A stretch of DNA of 64,000 bases. Source: Pelodera strongyloides. Taxonomy: Eukaryota; Nematoda; Chromadorea; Rhabditida; Rhabditidae. The stretch spans positions 1-64,000 of the forward strand of contig JAANDG010000595.1 of the NCBI GenBank assembly GCA_036852015.1, given 5' to 3'. Within the stretch, counting starts at the first letter, position 1, and each line of letters starts with the position of its first letter. Shown in pieces: positions 49,946-61,241 of this stretch. The notes below the pieces were generated by a model. That model worked only from the letters and a program-made list of their open reading frames with translations. It searched no databases and was not told the DNA's origin. The position numbers were made by a program, and so were the translations under genes.

Positions 49946-52483
49946 TTAGACTTGTGTGTTGAAGTATTTTCTGATGGCCACTTTCTTTCCGATGGGCTGG
50001 TCCGAAATGAGACTCTCGAAGGCCTGGCGCTTCTCGACAATCTTCAGCTTACGGTCACGGGCGATCTGAAGGAATAAATGTTTTATTTGGTGTTCAATAC
50101 GTCCTGTGGCCATATTCACCATGACGATTCCCTCATGGAAATATTCCCTAGGGACAGAAAATGGCATTCTAATACGAGACATGCAAAGACAAAGGCGGGG
50201 AATTCCCCTTTGGGAAACGAGTGCTGTATATGGCCTCTGAGCAAGTTACCCCAAGTAACTTGTCAGCCCTTTGTCTTTAAAACGGAATATATTTAAAAAA
50301 AGCGTAGACATCTAATACGTGAACGAATCAGACTGTATAGACAAAAAAAAACATAGATGAGGAAGTGAACTCTGATAGAGTATTTGACTGCTGCCTCGGA
50401 AATACGAAACAGGGAAACTTTTGCCTTTCCCTTGAATTTTCTTTCTTGGAAATGGTCTACATTTTGCGAATTTTGAAGAACTCTCAGGGTAAGCAAGTTA
50501 ACGCAAAGTCCAATATTAGCCCGTATTCTCGGGACGACGGAAATGTCCCGTTTGGGAACTCATTTGTATGCAAATTTCTCGACTATCTAGACTACCTTGA
50601 GGAAAAATTTGCATACAAATGAGTTCCCCCACGGAACATTTCCGTCGTCCCGAGAATACGGGCTAATATTTCGATACTGAGATAAAAGAAAAAATATTAC
50701 AAAACGAAAATAATAATAAAAGATTACAAACTGAAGAGTAATGAATACCGACCTTAGTGACCTTGCCGAACTTTTCATCTCCAAGCACCTTACGAGCGGT
50801 AGAGCGAAGTTGACGCTAAACAAATAAACGGTTGATTATCAAACCCATCAAACTCTCGTCGTGCCTCTGATTACAGTGATATTTACTCTACTGCTTGTAG
50901 CACGCATAGTAAATATATAGAGCACATTTATATGTTTAACTATGAATTATTCTTCTAACACAACATAACTTGTTTATCAACAAGAGTTTATAAGCAGTGT
51001 ATTCAGCTAGATCGGTAGGCTTTTAAATTATGTCTAAACATGAGGATTGGGAGGAAACCGAAAAACCATGTTTTACCTCCTGCTTCTGAAGATCTGCGTA
51101 TTTCTTGCGCTTATCGGATGGTAGGCTTTCGACGAAGTTGCGAAGAGCCTCCTTTCTTTCCTCCTAAAATAAGATTTCATAAAGCTGATATTTTACGAAG
51201 TTTGCAGCAGAAGTATGCATGTCCGTTGCCTACCCTTTGTATCAAGTATGGTTCATTTATTATCATCAAAGTGTCAAAAGATCATCAAAGCGAAATAGCG
51301 GCGGGTTTCGGCATTGCGGACAACTGTATGTTATTTATGCTAATTAAAGGGATCGGTTCACTACAAAATCACCTTGTTTTTATGCTTTAGTTTGATTGCA
51401 CAAAGGTAAAATTAAACAAAGATCATAAAAAATGTCGATTTTTCGATTGGGGTCGATTTTTATGCTAAATTATGCTCATTTGGTTATGAAGAATACAAAT
51501 AAAGTTGCCTACGGTGCGTTTCAAAAACCGGTTGCTATTTCGCTTTGATGTCAAACAAATAACAATAAATAGGCCAATTACCGCAGTTTTCGTCTGGGCC
51601 TTCAGTTGATTAAGTTCCTTCAGCTTTTCGGTACCCAACACTTTACGTAGGTTAGCCTGAAAGCTTGGAAATTCATCTCTTTTTTTCCTTTATTATGACT
51701 AAAATGTAGGAAAACGTTTGTGAACATTGTAATCGAAACCATCTTGGTTGGGCGTGGACAGTTGCGTACCCACAGCTGCTCTGCATACATTTCCATTGTT
51801 GCTTTACAGAAATTTGTTAAATTAGCATAACTTAGCGGTGGGGAAATAAGGTACGCTTCCAAACGTATTGAAGTAACGTGCTATCGTTTACTCATCAATC
51901 GCATCTCTTTTTCATAGACTTTCGCACTTTCGCATGCGAAAGTATCATCCATGTTATTGCAGTTTCTATAGTGGTAAACTAGTGGAGTTTTACATACAGT
52001 AAGAAATTTACATACCCTGCGGCGTGTTTTGCATACATCTAATTGTAAAACTGCGCGAAAATGGAAAAGTGAACTTGGATGGTACTTTCGCGGCGAATTC
52101 GCGCGAAAATGTAACATAAATACTCTATCAACTATCAGTTCGAACAACTACAGTAACTCAGAGACATAGTCAGCAGCGGTTATTTTCAAAAAAATTCATG
52201 TTTATTCATGATCATGAGTACGATTTCCTCCCTGTGTACAATTGTGTGTGTTCGTTTACTTCGAATTGTTTATGTGTGTTTTTGAAATTGTGCTTTACAA
52301 AATTTTTTGTGTGCCTATTAAATATTCTATTATATAAATGAAATGCTTATAAAAACCACATTCTTGACGAAATTAACTTCCTATTTTGGCGCTAACATAA
52401 ATTTAAATCCTTACCCGAGTAATGGCCTCTGTAGCAACTGCGAGTACAACAACAATAAAGAGTAGAACGAAGACCGATTTCAT
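49946..52483 (-). CDS. Small secreted charged protein with internal duplication (137 aa)
   Basis: Exons in transcript order: 52483-52415, 51656-51582, 51163-51077, 50815-50753, 50065-49946; 414 nt, all exon junctions phase 0. Exon 1 is a signal peptide (MKSVFVLLFIVVVLAVATEA). The mature part is rich in Lys, Arg, Glu and Gln, with no cysteines, and looks helical. Two related halves are visible: residues from about 27 (LRKVLGTEKLKEL ... KEALRNFVESLPSDKRK) and from about 84 (ARKVLGDEKFGKV ... KRQAFESLISDQPIGKK); exons 2-3 and exons 4-5 each encode one half. I do not recognise the family; it could be a nematode-specific secreted helical protein. A TATA-like box lies 55 bases upstream of the start. 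Confidence 0.75.
50106..50236. repeat. Family F repeat, copy 4
   Basis: Begins GTGGCCATATTCACCATGAC and ends TATGGCCTC, with the same inner blocks as the copies at 28511, 30192 and 40736. Lies in the last intron of the small secreted gene. Confidence 0.7.
50512..50670. repeat. 159-bp hairpin element, family E
   Basis: Begins AATATTAGCCCGTATTCTCG and ends CGAGAATACGGGCTAATATT; the arms (about 65-70 bases) pair almost fully, around a short centre near 50590. Only one copy is seen in this window. Same intron as family F copy 4. Confidence 0.8.
51285..51548. repeat. Family B MITE with an internal insertion
   Basis: Left end AAAGCGAAATAGCGGCGGGT, right end AAAACCGG...GCTATTTCGCTTTGATG. The termini read TCAAAG and CTTTGA instead of TTAAAG and CTTTAA. 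A block starting TTAAAGGGATCGGTTCACTAC near 51344 resembles family C/D ends and may be a nested element. Lies in an intron of the small secreted gene. Confidence 0.6.
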
Positions 52484-52537
52484 TGTTATATCACGAATAT
52501 AATGAATCAGAGCTTACTTGCCTATGGCACCGCCGTG

Positions 52538-52546
52538 CTTTATATA
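52538..52546 (-). promoter_or_regulatory. TATA-like box of the small secreted gene
   Basis: On the minus strand TATATAAAG lies 55 bases upstream of the ATG at 52483, a sensible place for a TATA box of a gene with a short leader. Inference from sequence and distance. Confidence 0.5.
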
Positions 52547-52861
52547 CCGCGTCATTTGTAATACAAATGGCTAAGAAAAGCGGGAAAAACCGTAATTCGA
52601 ATTAGGTGCTTGATCAGCTTTTAGGCGAACGAAACCCAGTTTGTGTAGCTCAAGAAAAAATAATTGATTCCGGACTAAAATTCTCGTTTTTTTTATCCGC
52701 CAATGTTATGATAGGTGGTGAGATATTGGTGATTGGCGAACTGAGAAAATCATGAAAGCGTCGCAACAATTACATCACTTGTTCGGGAACGCACACGAAT
52801 GAGCGGACTATCAAGTATTTGCATTCCTATGAACTTATGTAACGGGGGGTCTAATTGGGGT

Positions 52862-52957
52862 CTAGTTTTTATTCTAATTTTCGCTCATTTGCATATGTTG
52901 AATAAGAAAGCTGGTGTACCCAATGCGTTTCAAAAACCGGCCGGTATTCCGCTTTAA
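52862..52957. repeat. Half copy of a family B MITE
   Basis: Right arm only: GCTCATTTGCATATGTTG through GCGTTTCAAAAACCGGCCGG to ATTCCGCTTTAA. The left end is missing. Confidence 0.65.
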
Positions 52958-53630
52958 CGGGGAACCAGGGAAACATAGGACGTTATGGAGTATTGGATTG
53001 GGTCTCGTCAGGTCCGTGAACCAGGAAGTGAGTGGCCACATGATAGAAAATGCACCATGCTATAACAAGACGAGGCGAAAATACACAGCACAGTTTATGC
53101 ACGCTCGAAAAAAATCAGTCCTGTGGCTACCTGCCACGGGACCATTTTTTGGCGGTCTAGAGATGTAGATATTCTCGTGTACTGCCAATCTACGGTAAAT
53201 TTTCCCATACTTGGAAGCAAAATCAGGCAATTTTTACCATACATTGGAACCCCATAACACTACCGAACGCAGCTCTTCACTACACGAAAATTGATAGATT
53301 CCTCAATCTAATTTATGGGCTTTCCATGTATGCCAAAAACCGTGCGTTTTGCTTCCGTGTGCAATTTATCGTAATTTTGAATACATCTTTATACGCATTA
53401 TAGAAAATCCGTCATGCTATAACAAAAATGAAGGAAAAATGCATAAAAAACAGCCTCGTGGCAACTGCCGCTAAAACTGTCTGTAAGTAAATATTCTCAT
53501 GTAATTCCATAATACGGTATTTTTTCTAATCTTGGAAGGAAAATCTTCTAAACATGGAAACCCTATAACGCATATTTTCACACATTCACACCTATATTGG
53601 TACATCTTTCAATATTTATTACCAATAAAT

Positions 53631-53922
53631 GAGTACTCACTTTTCAACTCCTCAATTATACGAGAAAATATCAATTATATCTGTGATTATTTGTAATGAC
53701 CTGCAAAAATAGTCAAGTTATAAATTACGTTACCAGCAGCTCTTCACAAACAATGATGAATCTTTTATGGACCATTTCATGCCAACCTAGGCAATGCTTT
53801 CATTACTTATTACTAATGACTCTAATGAGTACTCACTTTTCAACTCCGCAATTATACCATTATACACGAGAAAATATCAATTATATCTGTAATTATTTGT
53901 AACGACTTGCAAAAAATTGTCA
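53631..53922. repeat. Direct duplication, two copies of about 90 bp
   Basis: Copies at about 53631-53715 and 53826-53922 share GAGTACTCACTTTTCAACTC, CGAGAAAATATCAATTATAT and GATTATTTGTAA-type blocks. They are separated by about 110 unrelated bases. Confidence 0.7.
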
Positions 53923-56900
53923 AAATTAATTATAGGTATCGGCGTGGAAGTGAATAGGCCCAGCAGGATAAATATTAGTGGAGTCAACCACTTGAACCCA
54001 TTCACGGGCCATGCCAATGTTTTTTTTTTGAATTTTTTTTTTGAATTTTAAGTGCAAAATAGGATTCACATCATTTTAATTTGTAACTGATCTTATTCAC
54101 GATCTCATGGTGCATGTGTGTATGTTCATGCCGCCCTTCCAAGGAAAATGCTGTGCAGAAAACGGGACGTGCCACAGATGTGCCAAAGGAACCACCGCGG
54201 TTCCTTGGCATGCGCTAAATGGCGCGGCGGCGTAATCGTTGCGCTGCGCAAAAACCGCACCATCCAAAAGTGCGCACATTTATCCACCAAACCACAGAAG
54301 AGGACTGCGCGGGGTTTCAGCAGTGAAAGTAATCTTCTTCAAATTTCCAAATTGCATTTTCAAATTTCAAAATCACCACAGAAAAATACTTCCTGTTTCC
54401 GGAAGTGATCCCCTTAATTAGTTGTTCTTTTATTATTTATTGAAAAGCTAAATTTTATTAATTATGGCATCCCACGCTTTGTGAAAAGTCTAATTGCGGA
54501 CATAAAGTAGACAGTTTGATAGTTGAGCAGCTGTTTTCCCTTCTTAATAATTTAATATCCTTTTTCTTGTTCTTTTTAAATCGAGTATACTAGGTTCAGA
54601 GCGCGCGGTGCGGTTACGCCTAGACCCCTAAAACGGACGCGCGGGAGGCTACCTACACATACACAGTGTGCTCATTTTGCGTACGCGGTTACGCATTGTG
54701 TGCTACCAGCACGATGCGGTTACGTATTATTTCCTACCCGCGTTGTACGGTTACGGCTTCCCGTGCGAGGCGTTTCCGCGAAAGTATACGTGCGCTCCTG
54801 GCCGGTTAGCAACTATTGGTTTGGCTCTTTAGGTGTAACATATAGGAATAAATTTTGAGAAAAAATGATCTTTGTTCGTAAATACTTTGACTTTGAATTC
54901 ACACATAAGCTTTCTTCGTGGGAATTTCTCATGTATTTGAATATTGTTTTTGGTTGTTGAACTTGTCGTGACCATTGTAAACTGCGCAGTTGATACTCTT
55001 GGTTTTCTTATTCCATAATTACCTTATACACAATATCAAAACGTCATGTAATGTGGGAAGTTATCACATACAAAAAAAACGTAAAAATAGTCCAATAAGA
55101 AAGAAAAAGATGCAAGCGAAATATAACAACTTTTTTCACAAATCGTCCTGTGATCAAGGAATATTTTCGGACAGTTCTTATTTGTTCGAAATAGTACCTA
55201 ATGGCTCAACTTTTTTGCGAATATTATATAAAGAGAGCCCGAAACTTTTGTTCGTATTATTACTATTTCTGAAATATTTTTATGATTTTATTTATTACGA
55301 TGTGCGCGTGCAACAGAAGAATGTTTTTTAGTGCCGAAAATTTTTGAACAGGAAGTAAAAAAATATACTTACTAAACAGTTTATGTCGGGCCCTAATTAC
55401 ATTAGATATTTATATTATATAGATATAAATACATTGTCCTTAAACTATAAATACGTACTTACCAGGTAAGAATAAGTCGGCAACAACACGGATTTTTTAT
55501 TATTTTTCCATAATTATGATAGAGTTTAATGTGCTGAAAGGAAACTCGAAGCTTATAGATAGAGAAAAAAGTTCAAACTTTTGCCTGAAAGCTCAAAGCA
55601 TGAATTTCAAGTTTTAGATTTTTTTTGTGATTCAACCTATGTTTTGTTTAGTTATTTGAATATTGAAATTAAGTGGAAAAAGAGAGTAACTCACGTACGG
55701 GTTTCCGTGATTCTAATAAAAAAATTCGAACAGTATTAAAACCATTACTATTATACTACTATAAATATATTGTGATCCTCATCCACAGCTTCATTCATTA
55801 CGTACAAATTGAGGAAAACTTTTTTTCTCGTGGGGCCCTTCCCTTTAAATAAGTTACAATTAGTTATACCTTGAACGGTCCTTGAACTCTCTTTGAATTC
55901 GTAGTTGCTCATGATTTTCTCTTTGTTTTAATACTCCTTCCGATCCGAAATTTCCCACCCTTATTTAAAAAAAATATGTGTTGTTGCGCATACTTGTTTT
56001 TGGTCAGAAAATTGGATATTTTTGAAAACTCATATTTGCGGTCCAATAGCTGTTTGCCATGCCCTAATTAATCACTATATGTTATTGAAAAAAAACTACC
56101 TTTGGCTTCAAAGAGTAAATTTTTCATTTTCTCTTGTTCAGTTAAAAATTAACCCTTTTTCTGTCCAGGAAATGTTTTTTTTAATACTTGCAACACTAAA
56201 AAATCATACAATCTGGTGCTTAATTTTTCCATATAAAATAAAACCATCGTAATACTTTTTCACGATTAAAATGGCACCGCTGTTTGTCTGGGTATTTCCA
56301 CATTAGTTTTTTTGCCGGACATTACGAACCCTACGCGGCTAACAATAATTTCCACGTTTGTTTAATTAACTCAAGTTAATAAAAATAGTTATTATGTGCC
56401 CGAACTGGCAAATTAGAATACTTCACTTCGTAAAGTGCCAATAAATTTTATGACATTTCTTGGTACTTGATCGTTGATTACTTTTGTGACTCGTTTATAA
56501 ATCCGCCTTGATTCGTTAATTAAAACAAGAAACTTGAGAGTACCGTAATCAAAGGAATAAAATCGGCACGGACATCTGCCCTTATTTGTAAATAAGTACT
56601 TCCTCCTAAATTCCATCTATTATTAACTTATCGTTAGTAATGTCTCAAAAATTAAAAGTACTTTGCTTTGAAGCTTATGAGAGAGTTGGTGAGCTCTACA
56701 ATGCTCTACAATGATGAAAAATGAGCTCTACAATGAGCTTTGTTGAAAGTTCGAAATATGTTTTGTTCAAGTTCAATTTGACTATTATTATTTTTATCCC
56801 CATCTCATTATTTTGAAGGGGGTCAGGCGTTTGAATTTTAATAACGTAATATAATCTTTATTTTATTTTATTTTATTTTTAACTAACAATACAATATGAA

Positions 56901-57050
56901 CACCAGTTTTATTAGGCCAACCCTCCCACCAACACAGTATATAGAACAAACTTTGTACTACATTCCGGAACTACATTCTCAATTTTTTTCCGGGAAGTTT
57001 GTCTTTCATGCATTTTCTCTCTTTTCGTATAAAGAGCGACATGCCATTAT

Positions 57051-57210
57051 TTAAAAGCGAACTGACGGCCGGTTTTTGAAACGCATCGGGTGCACCAGCA
57101 TTCTTATACAGCCGATGCAAATGAGCATGTTAGAATATAAAATCGAGCAAAAAATTGGGTAAATTAGCATAAATAAGTAAGAACTCAGTTCCACGATGCG
57201 TTTCAAAAAC
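57051..57210. repeat. Family B MITE, right end truncated
   Basis: Begins TTAAAAGCGAACTGACGGCC and continues through the usual arms to GATGCGTTTCAAAAAC, then stops short of the CCGGCCGG...CTTTAA end. Lies about 230 bases upstream of the 7TM start. Confidence 0.7.
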
Positions 57211-57440
57211 AAGCACACATCACCGATGCAAACTGTTCGGCCAGGTACTTTAGTCACCGAAGACTGTAGTTGTATTCACAGTCAATCGCTGCTAGCTTTT
57301 TTTCATGCCTTCACGCCAGCACGCATCCGCGGACAAAATTATGTGCCATTTTTGAGCAGCGTGTATCTTGCAAAATATACACCAACTTTGTAAGTTAGAA
57401 ACCTAATAAATGCTTCATTTCAGTTCTAACTATAAATGTA

Positions 57441-60435
57441 ATGTCGATGACGGAGGAGGTATGCGACCTTACAGTGTTGCCATACCGTACTGCTTATCCA
57501 TTTCATCTGGTCTTATTTTCACAAATTGTCGCCACAATTATAGGTGGAATTACGTGTTCTATAGCTATTCCAAAGTTCCAAACCACCTATTTTCACCCAA
57601 ATTATAAGGTTGGTCAAATTCTGTTGCTTCAGTTGGTACAGTCTTGGGTCGTTAGGACTTGGAACCTGGCACTTGGAACTTGGGACATAGAAGCATGCAA
57701 ATATGGCCTTATGTGGACTCTGCAGAATGTTCGTGCTATGCAAGGGGTAAAACACTGACGCCTGTAAAGAGTTCGGTTTTGTGTTGGTATAGTAAGGGTG
57801 AAAAAAATATAGTAAGGGTGAAAAAAAAAGAAGTAATATAGACTGCCAGAAAGAGGGAGAGAGAGAGTGAAACAGAAAGAGAGAGAGATATTCTAGAGGA
57901 TAATATACAAATAACGAATCACACAGTCGCGAATTATTTTCCTCTGTAATGCGCTGGGTGTGAACGGACACTCATCATCAGAAGTGTGAATTTGTCCTGT
58001 TTATTGTAAACAATGTGATTGTTTTCAGATTCTGATTAATGTTTTCATCATTGCCACTATCATAAACGCTGCCAGCATGTTTTCAATACAGGTAATGTTT
58101 CTTTCGGTTGTTTTAATGTCGGCGGTCTGCATAACTGTCAGGCTCAATATATTGATCCTTACATCAGACTAGTGATTTTTTCGTGCACGACCGTTGAAGT
58201 GTCATTGACTCAGTGTCATTGACTGCACGTGTGTCATTGACTCACTTTAAAGGGTCGCAGTCACTACAAAATCGTAGTTTTTCTTCGAGTTTACTTGTAT
58301 TTAGCAAAGAATAGAGACAAATACTTTACCAAAACCGAATAATTTGAATTCCAACTCAGGGAGTGAACAAGTAGAAACATAGTTCTACTTAGCTACCGCA
58401 GGATCACGAAACGTGTTCATACAGCTGCTTCCCGATCGGGAGTAGGCAAATTATTTCGGCAAATATCTGCATATTATATCTTTACATATACTGCAAGGGT
58501 CTGCAGGCATATCACTACACGTTTCATAATCCCGCGGTAGCAAAGTAGAACTACTTTTCTACTTGTTCACTCCCTGAGTTGGAATTCAAATTATTCGGTT
58601 TTGGCAAAGTATTTTTCTTTATTCTTTACTAAATTCAAGTAAACTCGAAGCAAAATGATGATTTTGGAGTGACTGCGATCCTTTAAAAGAACTAACCATT
58701 GTTTTCCTTAGCTTTTCGCCCTAGGAATCTCAAGATTGGATGGCTACATGCGAAACGAAACTTGACGCGCGAAAACGAAACTTGACGCGCACCCTTTTCT
58801 CTGATTGTGCATCAATTTTCACATTCTCCTACAGTTGTTGGTTGCATATATGTTTCGCCGCGCACAGCCTGAATTTCACCAGTGTAGTAACTGGCGCAAA
58901 AACGTTGGCGAGAGTTGCGCGCAGCCGTTTTTTTGGCAGCGCACTAGCCCAGTGTCACGCTGTAGGCCTTCTCCTTTTTATGTGAAACCTCAGACATTTG
59001 CAGACATTTCACCTATTCGCTTATTACCTCCTTCCTTCGTGTACGGTATTGGTACCGGCTTGGTTCTGTCATCTCATGCGCCTTGGATCGAATTCTGCAA
59101 TATTTTTATACCCATGGCTTCATCTTTCGCTCAGCTATGAACGCCTCTTGGCTCGAACTTATGGTGCCAGTTATAGGAAAAAGGGAATCCGAACTGGGAT
59201 TTTCCTCACCTCAATTAGTGTAAGTTTACTTTCAATTTGATTTTGGTATTTTATTTTTGGACTAAAAGGTTAGAAGAATTAATGCCTGATTTTTGTACGC
59301 GTTGTATGTAGGTAGCAGAGTAATTAAAGATCAGAGGTAAGATCAGAGGTTTTCTTGGCATCATATAATATTGTGCAGTTCCGTAAATATAAAACACATT
59401 TGAAAGCCTACTGAACAATGCTTTCCATGTACGTAAATCTTGGGGTCAATTTGTGCAACAATGGCAGCACAATCTTCATACAACACTTGGGAATGCCAGC
59501 ATCCGTTTCACAAGGAACGTGTCATATCGCTTTGACGTCTATATTATGTTTTAGGTCCTTCTGGGCGCGGGGCAGATGACCTACATCTTACGAAATGAAG
59601 ATTTTCTAAGTCGAACTCCATATTGTTCATTAGCTACGCCTCGGATTCTTGAGGCAACTAATCAAATGGTTGTCGTAATGCTTTGCGGCGACGCAGTCGG
59701 ATTCGTCTTCGTGTGCATTCTCCATTTTTGGCGGCACGCTTCGAATAGGTTCGTAAGGTTAGTCTGTGTTTATATGTCTTTTGACCCATGTTTCGTAATT
59801 GTGTATTTGTAAAATGTCCGTGTTTTTGCAAAATTGAAAAAAATATATATTTGTAAAATGTTTGTTTCTGTGTGTTCTGCCTTGGCGTACTCTGCCTCCA
59901 GCCTCTGTCTCTTACTTCAAACTGAGGTGTAAGGCCACTTATGAGAACTACCACATATAGGTGCAAGTAGCCATATGTACGTTTCCAAACCACACACACT
60001 ACCACTTCAATTTTTCTTTGGTAAGTTAGTGTTAGTTTCAGCATAATTTTTCCAATAAAATTTCAGAACATTTAATCTGGAGTCCGGTTTCGCGGTCGAA
60101 GAACAACGATCGTCGACAATGATGTTATTCCCACTAACGCTTATTCATTGTGTATGGTTTACGGCGTTTGACGTCCTCAATATTGTGTTAATGCCCCTTT
60201 CGCAGACGATGGAACCGCTCACGTTCAAAGCACTACTTGCGCTAGTGAATGTAAGTCATTTGACCAGAATTAGATCCTGAACCCCCCTTTTTATAAATTT
60301 TACACAAACGCCTGCACATATTGAAGGCGTGCAAAACATTACATAGCTTGAAATAAAAAGAGAATGAAAAAGACCATTATATGTTTCACAAACCACTTGC
60401 CTGACATGCCATACTACTTTAAAAGTGCGTGTTTA

Positions 60436-60521
<86 letters not shown>

Positions 60522-60833
60522 TGTGTGTTTGTGTGTGTATATATAGTGTGTGTGTGTGTGTGTTTGTGTTATGTATGCGTGTGCGTACCGTATTTGCCTA
60601 GTACGAGATAATCAACTTCATAGAACAAGTTAGGCTAAAAGACACATGCATTATTCTTATCTCAACAGTACTGTTCATTTCAGCTCGCTATTTACTATCC
60701 GTGCGTTTACGGATGCGTTTTTCTTTTTCTCATGCGGAAGCGGAGGCAACGACGACAAAAACGATTAAAAACTGTGACCAAGCCGGTTTTAGATTCAAAT
60801 ACTATTCATATGCAATACTCGAAGAATTGGTGA
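57441..60833 (+). CDS. Seven-transmembrane chemoreceptor-like gene, possible frame break
   Basis: Resembles nematode serpentine chemoreceptors of the Sra/Srab/Srb type; expected in sensory neurons. Exons: 57441-57608, 58029-58091, 58835 to about 59219, 59555-59748, 60067-60250, 60684-60833. TM1 includes LVLFSQIVATIIGGITC, followed by HPNYK-ILINVFIIATIINAA (TM2); exon 3 has a Cys-rich loop and TM3 (FCNIFIPMASSFAQL). Frame then stops with TGA at 59138, while the next frame carries on exactly there with YERLLARTYG, the ER motif expected after TM3. Later exons give MVVVMLCGDAVGFVFVCILH (TM5), MLFPLTLIHCVWFTAFDVL (TM6) and LAIYYPCVYGCVFLFLM (TM7), ending TGA 60831-60833 followed by AATAAA. A 95-base intron ending at TTTCGCTCAG (59134) would restore frame but remove TM3. 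Either a pseudogene or a sequencing indel fits better. Confidence 0.65.
58247..58686. repeat. Inverted-repeat element, family C, copy 3
   Basis: Begins TTTAAAGGGTCGCAGTCAC and ends GTGACTGCGATCCTTTAA. Long arms include CAACTCAGGGAGTGAACAAG near 58353 and its complement near 58563. Lies in the second intron of the 7TM gene; its inner sequence is diverged from copies 1 and 2. Confidence 0.8.
60437..60562. repeat. (GT)n microsatellite
   Basis: About fifty GT units with a few TAT and TTT interruptions, in the last intron of the 7TM gene. Confidence 0.95.
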
Positions 60834-61241
60834 TAATAAATATTTTTTCCCATTTGTAAATACAAAAGAAGTAAATAAATTTACAGTAATAATAGGAAAA
60901 GTGTAAAGGAGAGTCTACGTTCTTCATCGCCCTCACGCGCGCCCACTCTCAGCCAAAAGTCATGTGCGCGCACTGCCTCAGGACGAAAAGGCACTGCCGG
61001 CCTGTGGTCGCGCGTTCGGGGGCTGGCGCAACGCAACCATGAAAATTCAGCGGTGAATTTTTCACAAAGCAACCGCGGTTTTGGGAAGGATTTCGAAATT
61101 CCGTCGATGTTTATTAATAAAGTCATTGCTTTTAGTTATTATTCCCGATGTGATATATGCGTTACTATTCGCTAGTGGTTTGCTATCGTTCACTCACATC
61201 GTTCATTTCCGTTTTCGCTCAATACTTTGTTGTATTTCCAG

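Larger units (their letters stand above)
52484..57440. other. Large intergenic stretch with repeats only
   Basis: About 5 kb between the small secreted gene (-) and the 7TM gene (+). Open frames here are short, AT-driven and lack family features. It contains half copies of family B MITEs, a direct duplication at 53631-53922 and a GC-rich patch at about 54118-54330 with short inverted segments (AACCACCGCGGTT). Nothing else is recognised. Confidence 0.5.

Noticed and set aside
58711..58754. Alternative third exon of the 7TM gene starting LFALGISRLDG
   Set aside because: After a good TTAG acceptor the frame meets a TGA within 17 codons. The acceptor at 58834 gives the expected loop and TM3 instead.
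60364..60611. Cys/Val repeat open frames
   Set aside because: Direct translation of the GT microsatellite in a 7TM intron.
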